A stretch of 64,000 bases of DNA from Trachipleistophora hominis (GCA_000316135.1 JH993971.1:1-64000); one strand, 5' to 3'. Positions 21,013 to 31,304 are shown, counted from the first letter of the stretch. Numbers and translations: made by a program. The notes: generated by a model not told the origin, from the letters alone.

Positions 21013-24000
21013 ATGGCAGACACGATGGAAGAGAAGATTCAGCAGAAGGACAAAAAGTTAATTTGGGCGCCGGACAAGGAGAGGGCATTTATTCTGGCGC
21101 AGATAAGGGAGGAAGACGGCGAGTACTACGCAGTGCTCACCAAGGATGGAGAAGAGCGCAGGGTGCGCAAGGTAGACACACAGAAGGTTAACCCGCAGAA
21201 ATTTGATGCGATCGACGACCTGGCAGGGCTGAGCTACCTGAACGAGGCGAGCGTACTGCACAACCTGCACATGCGGTACACCGCCCACGAGATCTACACG
21301 TATTCGGGGCTCTTCCTGGTCGCCCTGAATCCGTTCAGGAACCTCGGCATCTACACGGAGAAGGTGATGAAGAAATACTCGATGAACAAGAAATACGAGC
21401 TCAGGCCGCACATCTTTGCGGTCGCAAACGACGCGTACACCTCGATGGTGATGAACGGCAAGAACCAGTCCATCCTGATCACAGGAGAGTCTGGCGCAGG
21501 AAAGACTGAGAACACGAAGAGGGCGATCTCTTTCCTGGCGTATGTTGCGCAGGGCTGCACGGCAAGCGATGGCACGAGCATCGAGCACAAGATCGTGGAC
21601 ACCAACCCCGTGCTTGAAGCGTTTGGCAACGCGCAGACCACGCGCAACTACAACTCGTCGCGCTTCGGCAAATTCATCAAAATTACGTTCGAGGGCGGCC
21701 GCATTACGGGCGCATACATCGAGAAGTACCTGCTTGAGCGCAGCCGGGTGACGCGGCCCGGTCCGAACGAGCGCAACTACCACATTTTCTACCAACTGCT
21801 CAAGGGCGCAGACAGCGCACTGCGCAGTGCGCTGTGCCTTACAGGCACGATCAGCGATTACAAAATACTGCGGAACACGCCGCACAGTGTGCCGGGGGTA
21901 GACGATGCCAAGGAATTTGCGAACACGCTGCGCTGCATGAGGAGCCTCGGCTTTGACGAGCGCACGATTGAGGGCGTGCTGCGCATCGTGGCAGCGGTGC
22001 TGCACCTGGGCAACGTAAGTTTCGTTGATACGGGCGAGAAGGGCGAGCTCGCCGACAGAGCGCCGGCCGAGGCAGCGTGCCGGCTGCTAAGCATTCCGAT
22101 CGCCAGCCTGGTGAACAGCATCCTCAGCCCGACCGCAGTGCTATCGCACGAGACGGTCACGCGCAACCGCAGCAGCGAGCAGGCGCAGCGCATCGTAGAT
22201 GCGCTGTGCAGACTGCTATACGAGGGCGTATTTGAGGAGGTGATCCGCATCATCAACACGTGCATACGCAGCCCGGTGGGCAGCACGTACATCGGCGTGC
22301 TGGACATCGCCGGCTTCGAGATCTTCAAGAAGAACGGCTTTGAGCAGTTCTGCATAAACTACACGAACGAGAAGCTGCAGCAGTTCTTCAACCACCACAT
22401 GTTCATCCTTGAGCAGGAGATTTACAAGAAAGAGCAGATTGAATGGAATTACATCGATTTTGGGCTTGACCTGCGGCCTACGATCGACCTGATCGAGCGG
22501 AACAACCCGATCGGCATCTTCGCGTACATTGACGAGGAGTGCGTGATGCCTGGCGCAGACGAGCGCACGCTGCTGCACAAGCTGTGCACGAATTTGAAGG
22601 CGCCCGAGTTTGAGAAGGGCCGTTTCAACGACGGCTTCATGCTTAAGCACTACGCGGGCGTAACGGAGTATGCGGTGGACGGCTGGCTGGCGAAGAACAA
22701 GGAGCCGTACTTTGAGGACATCTTTGCGCTCATCGTGCGCAGCGACGACGATCTCGTGCGCCGTCTCGTGGCACGGCCCACCAAAGGCGAGAAGAAGGGC
22801 TTCTTCAGGACAGTCGCCCAGAAACACAAGGAGCAGCTCGCGTATCTCATGCAGCAGCTCAGGAACACTGCACCGCACTTCGTGCGGTGCATTCTGCCGA
22901 ACTGCCGGCGCAGCGCTGCAGAGTTTGACAACCACTTCATTTTGCACCAGCTGCGGTGCAACGGCGTTTTAGAGGGCATCCGCATTTCTAGGCTGGGCTA
23001 TCCCAACAGGATGGACTTTAAGGACTTTGTTGAGCGGTACCGCGTGATTTACAAGGAGTTTGACGGCTTTGATGAGAGGGCGTACGTTAAGGCGCTGTGC
23101 GATGCGCAGGGCGTATCTGCCGATCTGTACAAGCTTGGACTGACGAAGGTGTTCTTTAAGCAGGGCGTGCTTGCCGAGATTGAAGAGGTGCGCGAACGCG
23201 CACTGGCCGAGCTCATGCGTGAGATACGCGCGCGTATACGCGCGTTTGTGTGCGTTAAACGCACACACATTGATGAGCGCAAGCGCAGCGCTGCGCTGGC
23301 GCTTAAGAAGGACGTTCTTCTGCATCTTGCGCTCAGACGGTACGGCTGGTGGCGGCTGTACCAGATCGTTAAGCCGTTGCTTGACGTGACGAAGAAAAAT
23401 GAACTGGCGAAGGAGCAGCTCAGCAGGATAAAGCAGATGGAACAGGAGATGAAAGAGTGCACGCAGGAGATTGCACGGCTGAATGCGGCTGTAAAGACGA
23501 ATCAAAACGAGAAGGACGAGTTAGCGGCATCGTTAGAAAAAGAGCGGCTGCTCGTAGAGCACAAGGACGAACTCATCACTGCAATACGTGCGGAGAGGCA
23601 GAGCATGTCTGAGCAGCTGAGCGCTGCTCAGCAAGAACAGCATGCGCTGCAGGAGCAGCTTAAAGAACGCGCACGCGAGTGCGCGCAGAATGAGCAGCTG
23701 CTCAGCACTGCCCAGGCCGAAGCGCAAGCGCTTCGCTCACAGAAGGACGTCCTTGCGCAGCGCTACGATGCGCTAAACGAGGAGCACCGCAAAATGCGCG
23801 TGAACAGGCAAAGCCTTGAAGACCGCGTTAACATTTTAACGGCAGAGATGCAGGCGATGAGCGTAAAGAACGTTGAACAGCTCGTGCTTGACAAGGAGAA
23901 GGAACTCATCCGCACGAATAACCTGCTAAAGCAGGAAGAAGAGCGCAGACGCGCTCTTGAAGAGCAGCTCGGCACGTTCAAGGAGAACGTGCACGTTTTA

Positions 24001-25989
24001 GAAGAGCGTCTTGAAGAAGAACGCGCACGTGCTGAGCAGCAAGCTGCTCAGAATAACGCGCTTAGCGCGCAGAGCGCGAATAATGCGCAGCGCGTGCACG
24101 CGCTCACGATGAGCTGCGCTCAACAGGAGAGCGCGGTGCGCTCTTTAAAGGAGGAGCTCGCGAACGCAAACAAAGCGTTGAGCATCGCTAAGAATGACGC
24201 GGAGGATGGCGCAGTGTTAAATCAAAAATTGCGGGAAGAACTGCGGAAACTTTCAGGAGAGCTGCGCAGAAAGGAGAACGAACTGCAACACGCGCAGGAA
24301 CTCGTGCACATGGAGGAGGAGAAGAGCGCAGCGCTTGCTGCGCGTGTTGAAGTGCTCAAGGGAGAGAACGAGGCGTTGCCTGCGCCGGGAACGGCCGCTG
24401 AGATTGAACGGCTGAACGAGCGGCTGAAGAAAGCAGAAAAGACGAACCGCGAACTTAACGAGAGCATCGCAGCTGAGAAGGCGTTTTTCAAACGCCTTGA
24501 AGAAGAACGCGCTGCACAGCACAAGAAGAACCTTTCAGAGATGCAGGGCAGGTACGCGGAGCTGCTCAAGGACGCCGCCAAGACAAACTCAGAACGGAAG
24601 GCGCTCAGCATGCGCGTGTCCCGTCTTGAACACGAGAACGCCGATCTGCGAGCCTCGCTCGAGGAGCGCATTCAGGAAGACTCGACGGGCAGCAGCGAGT
24701 GCAACATGTCGGTCCTTGAATCTGAGCGTAAAGTACGTGACGAGCTGCGTGAAGAGTTGGCGCAGCAGGAGGACCTGAACATGCAGCTGCGCAACGAGCT
24801 TGAGGCGTTGCACGCGAGCTTTGAGAAGGAGGTTGGTGAGCGCGACGCGCTCATCAACGAACTAAAGGCACGTGCCGTGAACAAGATCGGCATGCAGGAG
24901 CTGTACGCACTACGGCGCGAGCTGAAGGCGTGCCAACGCGCACTCGCAGAGGCGCTCAGCACGTGCCAGGGCACGTTCAACACGCGCATCGCCAAGTACA
25001 AGGCGGAGATCGTTGCACTTGAGCAGGACGGCAGGGACTTAAAGGCACAGAACTACGAATTGAAGAACAAACTGGGCGAGATGAGCATGCAGGCGGAGGT
25101 ACACGCGAACACTAACAGAAATTTGGAGAGCAGCCTGGCGTTCTACAAGAAGAGCGCAGAGGATGCAGCCGAGAGGCTGCAAGCGAAGGATGCGGAGCTT
25201 AGCAAATGCAGAAATGAAGGCGCTGAGCTACGCGCACGCCTCTCCAACGCGCACATCAAACACGAGTACGCGCTCAAGATCGCAGAGGAACGCGCTAAGG
25301 ACGTGAGCGGCATTCTTGCGGACAGGGAGGCACGCATTGCTGAGCTGAACGAGCAGCTCAGCAAATTTGCGCAGGAATTTGAGCGGCTGAGCGCTCTCAT
25401 CAAGGAATCGGACGAGGAGAAGGCGCTCAGAGCAGAGAATGCGCGTCTTTCCAAGGAATGCGCGCAGCTGCACGTTGAGCTGCACGCACTCACCACAGAC
25501 AACGATGTGCTCAAGGAGCACATCAACAGGTGCGAGCAGAGCGTGCTCGATCTTGAGAGCAGGTGCAGTGCTCTCAAGAAAGAGAACGAGCTCAAACGCT
25601 CCATGATGCAGTGCAAAGAGCAGGAGATAAGCAATTGGAAGGCGCAGTGCGCAAGCGCTGCCAAGGAACTGCAGAGCATTGCTCTTGAGAAGGTGCCCGT
25701 GCCAGAATTTACTCCCGTGCAGGTGAACAGCGTGCCAGAGCAAAGGAATGAAGTGGTGGACGTAATCACGTATGAGAACGGCGAGCTTAAGGCGCGCGTT
25801 GCAGAGCGGGACGGCATTATAAACGCTCTTACGGATGAGCGTGATGCGATCAAAGGAGAGGTGCACGAATTAAAGAAGGCGGTTGAGATCTTAGAGCTGA
25901 AGAACAAGCAGTTAGAGAGAGAACTTGCCGATGAGAAAGATGCCAATAAGCTGTTTAAGATGATAAGAACGATTAACAAGAAGAAATAA
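21013..25989 (+). CDS. MYO1: conventional (class II) myosin heavy chain
   Basis: This is an actin-activated ATPase motor of the cytoskeleton and division ring. It has 1658 aa. An SH3-like N-terminus (about 15-60) precedes the motor (about 65-760), with P-loop GESGAGKT at 158-165, switch I NYNSSRFGKF from 212, switch II DIAGFE at 431-436, an actin-binding segment ending in HFVRCILPN, and the converter. The neck has only a degenerate IQ-like IRARIRAFVCVKR. Residues from about 790 to the end form an E/K/R/L/A-rich coiled coil, typical of filament-forming myosin II, though shorter than the usual tail of about 1100 residues. The gene is markedly GC-rich, full of short perfect palindromes, and bordered by minisatellites. 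The ATG in GCCATGG has no CCC tract. Confidence 0.96.
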   Translation: MADTMEEKIQQKDKKLIWAPDKERAFILAQIREEDGEYYAVLTKDGEERRVRKVDTQKVNPQKFDAIDDLAGLSYLNEASVLHNLHMRYTAHEIYTYSGLFLVALNPFRNLGIYTEKVMKKYSMNKKYELRPHIFAVANDAYTSMVMNGKNQSILITGESGAGKTENTKRAISFLAYVAQGCTASDGTSIEHKIVDTNPVLEAFGNAQTTRNYNSSRFGKFIKITFEGGRITGAYIEKYLLERSRVTRPGPNERNYHIFYQLLKGADSALRSALCLTGTISDYKILRNTPHSVPGVDDAKEFANTLRCMRSLGFDERTIEGVLRIVAAVLHLGNVSFVDTGEKGELADRAPAEAACRLLSIPIASLVNSILSPTAVLSHETVTRNRSSEQAQRIVDALCRLLYEGVFEEVIRIINTCIRSPVGSTYIGVLDIAGFEIFKKNGFEQFCINYTNEKLQQFFNHHMFILEQEIYKKEQIEWNYIDFGLDLRPTIDLIERNNPIGIFAYIDEECVMPGADERTLLHKLCTNLKAPEFEKGRFNDGFMLKHYAGVTEYAVDGWLAKNKEPYFEDIFALIVRSDDDLVRRLVARPTKGEKKGFFRTVAQKHKEQLAYLMQQLRNTAPHFVRCILPNCRRSAAEFDNHFILHQLRCNGVLEGIRISRLGYPNRMDFKDFVERYRVIYKEFDGFDERAYVKALCDAQGVSADLYKLGLTKVFFKQGVLAEIEEVRERALAELMREIRARIRAFVCVKRTHIDERKRSAALALKKDVLLHLALRRYGWWRLYQIVKPLLDVTKKNELAKEQLSRIKQMEQEMKECTQEIARLNAAVKTNQNEKDELAASLEKERLLVEHKDELITAIRAERQSMSEQLSAAQQEQHALQEQLKERARECAQNEQLLSTAQAEAQALRSQKDVLAQRYDALNEEHRKMRVNRQSLEDRVNILTAEMQAMSVKNVEQLVLDKEKELIRTNNLLKQEEERRRALEEQLGTFKENVHVLEERLEEERARAEQQAAQNNALSAQSANNAQRVHALTMSCAQQESAVRSLKEELANANKALSIAKNDAEDGAVLNQKLREELRKLSGELRRKENELQHAQELVHMEEEKSAALAARVEVLKGENEALPAPGTAAEIERLNERLKKAEKTNRELNESIAAEKAFFKRLEEERAAQHKKNLSEMQGRYAELLKDAAKTNSERKALSMRVSRLEHENADLRASLEERIQEDSTGSSECNMSVLESERKVRDELREELAQQEDLNMQLRNELEALHASFEKEVGERDALINELKARAVNKIGMQELYALRRELKACQRALAEALSTCQGTFNTRIAKYKAEIVALEQDGRDLKAQNYELKNKLGEMSMQAEVHANTNRNLESSLAFYKKSAEDAAERLQAKDAELSKCRNEGAELRARLSNAHIKHEYALKIAEERAKDVSGILADREARIAELNEQLSKFAQEFERLSALIKESDEEKALRAENARLSKECAQLHVELHALTTDNDVLKEHINRCEQSVLDLESRCSALKKENELKRSMMQCKEQEISNWKAQCASAAKELQSIALEKVPVPEFTPVQVNSVPEQRNEVVDVITYENGELKARVAERDGIINALTDERDAIKGEVHELKKAVEILELKNKQLERELADEKDANKLFKMIRTINKKK

Positions 25990-25998
25990 AGATGTGGT

Positions 25999-26115
25999 GT
26001 TAGTATTATCTGTTATTAGGACGTGTTATTAGGCCGTGTTATTAGGCCGTGTTATTAGGACGTGTTATTAGGACGCGTTATTAGGCCGTGTTAGTATTAT
26101 CTGTTATTAGGAGTG
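25999..26115. repeat. 13-bp minisatellite, nine units
   Basis: Seven GTTATTAGG-type units, each closed by a variable four-base end (mostly MCGT), occupy 26012-26089 and 26103-26115. A variant unit GTTAGTATTATCT occurs at 25999-26011 and again at 26090-26102. The array starts 9 bp after the myosin stop codon. Confidence 0.9.
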
Positions 26116-26574
26116 TGCGTAGGGCTACACTCTTAGACTGTTGTTCATCCTTTTCTCCACCCGTGCCTGACGGGTACTTTGATCAAAAATACAAATTACG
26201 TTCTAACGTATTTAATCGTTTGCAGTACCTCGTACGAATGATAAAACGTTAATTCTTTTTAATTTGTTAGGCGTATAACGTACGATAAAATACGTTAAAT
26301 AGTAAATTACACTGTGATCTATGGCATATTCTTAATTAATGTAAGAACGTTACAACGTTCTTATAATGAACTTAACGATTGATATGAACGCTTTAGAACG
26401 GTAACAAAGGCTTTCAATCATTGTTAAATGTTAATTAGAGATTGATCATTGTGACAGACAAGCCTTACATTCAATGTTTTTTATTTTGTTCTCTACATCT
26501 TACGTTGTATAGGAGGATGGTTGGTCTAACGATGCTAGTAATTCTTTTTTAAGTAAAAATATCTTTTTTACTTT

Positions 26575-26632
26575 TGTACTGCTTATAGACACTCCTCTAT
26601 TACGGGTTATGAGCCTTTGGTTCACGGCTCAG
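26575..26632 (-). repeat. possible SINE-like fragment
   Basis: GACACTCCTC...GAGCCTTTGGTTCACGG resembles the inner half of the 51.0 kb copy. The match is short and degenerate. Confidence 0.35.
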
Positions 26633-28174
26633 TATCTCATCTGACGAGTATTATGATAAAGAATGACAATAATTTTTAGAAGGTTTTTCTTGCAGTAAAC
26701 GAGTATTTAAACTAAGATAGGCTGTTGATCGTATACATGCACTGCAATTGCTTCGCATTCTATAGAATCTTCCTTTACTGATTATACGTTGTACGGTGAT
26801 TAATACAATTTAGAGGTATTTATACATCTTACCTCTATTTCACAGGGGATAGCAGTATCAACAACAAAATTAGAAATAGTCTTTTAACGAAAATATACTT
26901 AAAAAATTAACCATGGTGTTCTGTTTATAATGCGTAAGGTGGATCAAAGAGTGTTAATAAGAATTTCTGTTTGGTATTTGTTCTTATTGGGTTAGTTTCT
27001 TTGAACTGAAGGGGCTTTATTTAGAAATCTGGTGCCTAAGCCTTCGTTCTTAATTATCGGGTATTTATACGTAGGCCTTCTTGTTTAAAAGTTTATTTGA
27101 TGTTAGTTCTTTTCGTTGAACGTTAGTTTAATTAATACCTCACGCTTCCTTTGGTGTTAACGTTCCTTCTAACATTCTTAGTGAATGTTTCTTTACGTAG
27201 TAACCTGTGCATCTTTTATTTGCAACTGAATTGTTATTTAAAGGTTTGGTCTTTTTGTGAAATTAACCATTTAAATTGTTTCTGTATTAATATTAATGAG
27301 ATAACCTTTAAAACAAATAAATGTACTCTACGGTGTATAAATGATTCTTTATCTGGTAGATACTTGAAATGGAAAGAATGTGTATTTTTGTGTAGTTGCT
27401 TACTATGGAAGTATTACAGGTAAAAGGTGATATTACGGGTAAATATGACGGTGTATACAGGTGAATATAGAAAATGAGTACGAAGTGATTCTTTTCAATA
27501 ATACTAGAATTTTACGGTTTTCCGAGAGTACTACGAATTAACGATTGAATGAATAAATTAGAAACGTTATTGACGAAATTATTGTTATCTTGGGGATGTA
27601 ATCAAGCTTAGCAGAATATTGTAATTAATAATGGTATAGAAAGAATGATAAAGAATCTGTGGTCATAGTTGGTTTAAGAGAATAGAGGAGAGTCTGTGTG
27701 ATGTAATATCTTGAAAATATATCAAAATATTTTATAAAAGGATATAGTACCGCTTTAATCAAACAGTACAGACAAACAATATGAATATGAGATAAAATTA
27801 TATAAACGGTGTATTTTTAGTTTAATGGTTATAAAATTGATATTTATAACAATATTAGATGCGAAATACGTGAAGGAGTGATCTATAGGTTATGTAGATC
27901 ATAAAAAAATTAAAACGTATTTCCTTTAATCAAAGGTATTTTTATGTTCTATACATAAATATAAACTATTGATGATGTATTATGGTATGAATGCGTTTGC
28001 GAACATTCTATTAAATCGTATTAACATGGTTATCATGTTGTTGTACGAATGTGTTTATTAAAGTGTTTAATTTTATTAGTACGACATGGAATGTTAAGAT
28101 TTTGTTTAGAGAGGATACTCCGTTTATTGTTGACATGGAGGATGATAATTTTAGATAAAGGCTTTTCAATTAAT

Positions 28175-28246
28175 GTTATAAAATAATTGAGTGTTATAAA
28201 GTATTTGAATGTTATAAAGTATTTGAATGTTCTAAAATGTTTGAAT
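28175..28246. repeat. 18-bp tandem repeat, four copies
   Basis: GTTATAAAGTATTTGAAT occurs exactly at 28193 and 28211, with variants at 28175 and 28229. Confidence 0.9.
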
Positions 28247-28528
28247 GTTAAACCATTTATAGAAAAATGGCTTGCTTATTGTTCACATAATTACTTTTTA
28301 TTAGACAATCTAACGATTGTCTGAAGAGCGTCTTTATGGTGTAATTATATTAAACACTAAACAAAGACTTTGAAAAAAATCTAAAAATTGTATCGAACAC
28401 TGTGGTACTGTTCGTATGGATAATTATTGTAAGAACACAACCATAATAGCCTTTTATTATGTTTTATTTTAAGAATAGCCTTAATTTACATTGTTGTTAG
28501 AATAAATTAATTTAATTTCATACGATTA

Positions 28529-28832
28529 CTAGCTGCGCATTCTCTTTATAAAATAGAAGGATAAATTGACATACCTACGATAGAAATTGTCTTTCTTTAT
28601 TTTTAATTCAAACCGATCATTCTTTCGCCGTTCGCATTCTTCATCAGGAATTAAAAAATTAATTTTTGACTGATGATAGCATTTTCACCAATCATAAATG
28701 GATGCTAAGCAAGTTTGGGAACATGTGAATTGTATAATAAACCTATTAATAGTAATGAAATGACAAAATAAAACTTTTACGATGTTTTCTCGAACTGACC
28801 AATCAGCGTGCAAGTTTGTGTTTCTATTAATA
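28529..28832 (+). repeat. family-2 dispersed repeat, copy A
   Basis: It starts CTAGCTGCGC. Conserved blocks follow: TTAAAAAATTAATTTTT, ATAAATGGATGCTAAGC, TTTGGGAAC, TATTAATAGTAATGAAA and CTGACCAATCAGCGTGCAAG. Copy B follows with no gap. Confidence 0.75.
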
Positions 28833-29196
28833 CTAGCTGCGCTATTCCGTTTATGAAACGGAAGATAGGATTGATGTGAATACGTTTATACGTTCAGTAA
28901 ATCATCCTAAAACTTTATCATTTTTACTCATTTTTTGTTGATCAATATTTTAGCATGTGTTAGAGAATTAATTTTCGGCCGGTGATAGTATTTTCCTTTT
29001 ACATCGATCATAAATGACTGCTAAGTGAGTTTAGGAACCCGGAAATTTCATAACAACATGTAACTTATCAATAGTAACGAAAATATGAAATAAAAATTTT
29101 ATTTTTTCTAGTAAAAATAGACTTTTTGATTTTTTCTCAAACTGACCTGTCAGTTTGCAACTGACCAATCAGCTTGCAAGTTGTCTTTTTACTATC
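28833..29196 (+). repeat. family-2 dispersed repeat, copy B
   Basis: It starts CTAGCTGCGC directly after copy A and carries the same blocks, with an extra GACCTGTCAGTTTGCAACT partial duplication before the final CTGACCAATCAGCTTGCAAG. Confidence 0.75.
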
Positions 29197-29446
29197 ATGA
29201 TGACATTTGACGGAAAGATTTATTGTTGAATGAAGGGATACTAACGCTAATATTATGAGTTAAGGGGGTAAATGCGCTATTTCTTAGTACATGACCAGGC
29301 ATATACTCTTTTCGGAAAGCAGTTTCTTTAAAAAGACGGTGTTTATTTAGACTAATCATTATTTACAAGGGGGTTGATTTGCAACAAACGGTCCGTGTCC
29401 GTGCTTTATATATTAACGACAGGTTATAAAAAAAGAAAAACTGGAA

Positions 29447-29452
29447 GGGCCC
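29447..29452 (+). promoter_or_regulatory. GGGCCC tract before ABC transporter
   Basis: GGGCCC ends one base before the ATG, matching the start-proximal CCC/GGG signal of the other genes. Confidence 0.5.
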
Positions 29453-29453
29453 T

Positions 29454-30980
29454 ATGAAATTGGAATGGTTGAATGTTAGCGTACACGCAAGGAATAAGAA
29501 CAAGCGATCAAAGGATAAATACATTACATTACTTAACAAAGCGTGTGGTTGTGCTACACAAGGGCTTACAGCTGTGATGGGGCCAAGTGGTTGCGGTAAG
29601 ACTACACTCATATCTACACTGGCCGGTAGAGTGCCTAGCAGTACTAAGACAAGTGGTTGCGTGCTTTACAACGAGAAAGAACGTAATTCATCCGTTTGGA
29701 TGAATAGCGTAGGATTTGTTGATCAGGATCATGCATTTTTTGAAGGCTTGACGGCTTATGAAACGGTGTATTACGCTGCACGGTTTAAATTGAAGGGACA
29801 AAACGTAAACATTGAAACGAAGATTGCGAAGCTGTTCGAAAAGCTTAGAATAATTGATATTATGAACTGTAAGATGCGTATTCTTTCGGGAGGAGAGAGA
29901 AAAAGGGTGATGATTGCTGTTGAACTGGTGTCCGATCCGCAGATCGTGTTTTTAGATGAGCCTACCAGTGGGTTGGACAATGATGTTGCGTTTAGCATCG
30001 TGGAATTGCTTAAGGAGGTTGCACAGGAGGGAAAGATTGTAATTATGAGCATACACCAACCGGACGATCGCCTAAGTTTACTGCTAGATAAGATAATTTT
30101 GATGTCGCACGGGGAAATCATAGCTACGGGCACGATGCAAGAGTGCCAGGAGTATTTGATGCACAACGGGTATGAGAAACGCGATAATACCACTTTTTCA
30201 TCGTTTGCAATGGAAGTTCTCGGCAACCCGTCGTTAAAATACAACGAAAATGGCAAGGATTGTAAACTCGAAAAATTGGCGAGTTCGTATCGCAATCAGT
30301 TCGTTTATGATAAAAAGTATCAAAACACCAGAGTAGGAAGCGATTTTTGTATGAGATGCACGCCAAACCTAATGGACATAGGTGTCCTAATAAACAGGAG
30401 AATGAAGCTTGATGTGTTCAGAATGAAGACGTTCATATTGTATGCGATAATAATCGCGATTATGATTGCGATCTTTTCTTTTGGTGTTCTGGACAATTTT
30501 GTTTTTAATGTATCTGATAAATCTGCCGATAAATTTGATGATGTTCTTGCGCTAATAAGAGTTGTAAATTGGTTCGTTCTCAGACTTATATGCAATATAG
30601 AAGAAGTTTTGATTATAATCATAGCGTTTACATTCAATTCTGTGTTTAACAGTGAGCAAAGAAATATACGGAGGGAGATAAGCGCATATTCTTATACGAT
30701 TGTATCGTATCATCTTTCAGTTCTTATTTTTGAGCTAATCTATCATCTCCCGTTGATTACGTGCTATTTATGTGCCACCCTGTACAAATACACACCGAAG
30801 CAGGGAATCGGTTTCGTTATTGGTTGTCAGTTGCTACGCTACTGGGTGATTGTGAATTTCGGATTTCTTCTGATATCTATATTTAGTGGATACAAGGCAT
30901 CTATATTTTTCTCTCATTGTAGGGATGTTATTCTATTACGTTGCACCCCAAGTCAGCGTCCCAAATCTTATGCTGTCTGA
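29454..30980 (+). CDS. ABCG (White)-type half-transporter, 5' part
   Basis: This has nucleotide-binding-then-membrane order, typical of ABCG half-transporters that dimerise to move lipids or drugs. Walker A GPSGCGKT is at residues 43-50, the signature LSGGE at 144-148, Walker B FLDE with D168/E169, and the H-loop H201. The membrane domain starts about residue 320 with spans near 325-345, 375-405 and 415-440. The frame ends in an implausible hydrophilic tail after residue 488. The missing C-terminal spans continue in another frame at 30910-31116 and then back in the original frame to 31304, giving the usual length of about 600 residues. The start is supported by GGGCCC. Confidence 0.9.
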   Translation: MKLEWLNVSVHARNKNKRSKDKYITLLNKACGCATQGLTAVMGPSGCGKTTLISTLAGRVPSSTKTSGCVLYNEKERNSSVWMNSVGFVDQDHAFFEGLTAYETVYYAARFKLKGQNVNIETKIAKLFEKLRIIDIMNCKMRILSGGERKRVMIAVELVSDPQIVFLDEPTSGLDNDVAFSIVELLKEVAQEGKIVIMSIHQPDDRLSLLLDKIILMSHGEIIATGTMQECQEYLMHNGYEKRDNTTFSSFAMEVLGNPSLKYNENGKDCKLEKLASSYRNQFVYDKKYQNTRVGSDFCMRCTPNLMDIGVLINRRMKLDVFRMKTFILYAIIIAIMIAIFSFGVLDNFVFNVSDKSADKFDDVLALIRVVNWFVLRLICNIEEVLIIIIAFTFNSVFNSEQRNIRREISAYSYTIVSYHLSVLIFELIYHLPLITCYLCATLYKYTPKQGIGFVIGCQLLRYWVIVNFGFLLISIFSGYKASIFFSHCRDVILLRCTPSQRPKSYAV

Positions 30981-31116
30981 CAAGTCTGCTAGTCCAGAAC
31001 ACTTATCTAAAATAATCAGTGCTCTATCAATGTTTCCGAGCTCTTTTCTTTATGCTTATGCTGCGATGTTCTTCTCTGAGCGTCTATTTGAGACAGAATC
31101 TCAAAAAAGATCGTAA
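30910..31116 (+). CDS. ABCG transporter, middle fragment in +1 frame
   Basis: This frame is open from 30886, where it begins with GTG rather than ATG, so it is unlikely to start a protein. It encodes a hydrophobic span (SLIVGMLFYYV), a polar loop and FPSSFLYAYAAMFFSERLF, as expected for the fifth span region of an ABCG protein. Dropping one T from the T5 run at about 30910 joins it to the upstream frame. It is best read as part of the same gene, broken by an indel or sequencing error. Confidence 0.7.
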   Translation, partial: SLIVGMLFYYVAPQVSVPNLMLSDKSASPEHLSKIISALSMFPSSFLYAYAAMFFSERLFETESQKRS

Positions 31117-31304
31117 TGTTTCTTAATATTATCAATAAGAAGCCGCAAAAGTATTTTAAATTTATGAATTTGGTATGTCTCCCGAAGTACGCCTGTTTGG
31201 CAATTGCTATACTATCAAGCTTTGTGTTTCTGCTTCTTGGTATAATTTTCCATTTACGAGTGCTGTTTCCTAAGACAAGGTTGAGACTGTACGGTTCTAA
31301 GTAA
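31116..31304 (+). CDS. ABCG transporter, C-terminal fragment
   Basis: The preceding TAA overlaps this ATG (TAATG). The 62-aa product has a loop with KPQKYFKFMN and a final membrane span AILSSFVFLLLGIIFHLRVLF, typical of the last ABCG helix. One added A in the A6 run at 31103-31108 would join it to the previous fragment. Translation as a separate peptide is less likely. Confidence 0.7.
   Translation: MFLNIINKKPQKYFKFMNLVCLPKYACLAIAILSSFVFLLLGIIFHLRVLFPKTRLRLYGSK

Larger units (their letters stand above)
25990..29453. other. 3.4-kb repeat-rich spacer between myosin and ABC transporter
   Basis: Contents are a 13-bp minisatellite (25999-26115), a hairpin CCCGTGCCTGACGGG near 26160, a SINE-like fragment near 26575-26632, an 18-bp tandem (28175-28246) and two family-2 repeats in direct tandem (28529-29196). 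The ORF at 27151-27423 lacks an ATG and looks random. Confidence 0.6.

Noticed and set aside
21058..25979. Many antisense and offset ORFs within the myosin gene, up to 315 codons
   Set aside because: All are shadows of the GC-rich, GAG/GCG-biased coding strand; none has a start signal or sensible composition.
26155..26175. Rho-independent-type terminator hairpin (CCCGTGCCTGACGGG)
   Set aside because: Eukaryotic context; a 5-bp stem with no T-run directly after it gives no support for a terminator.
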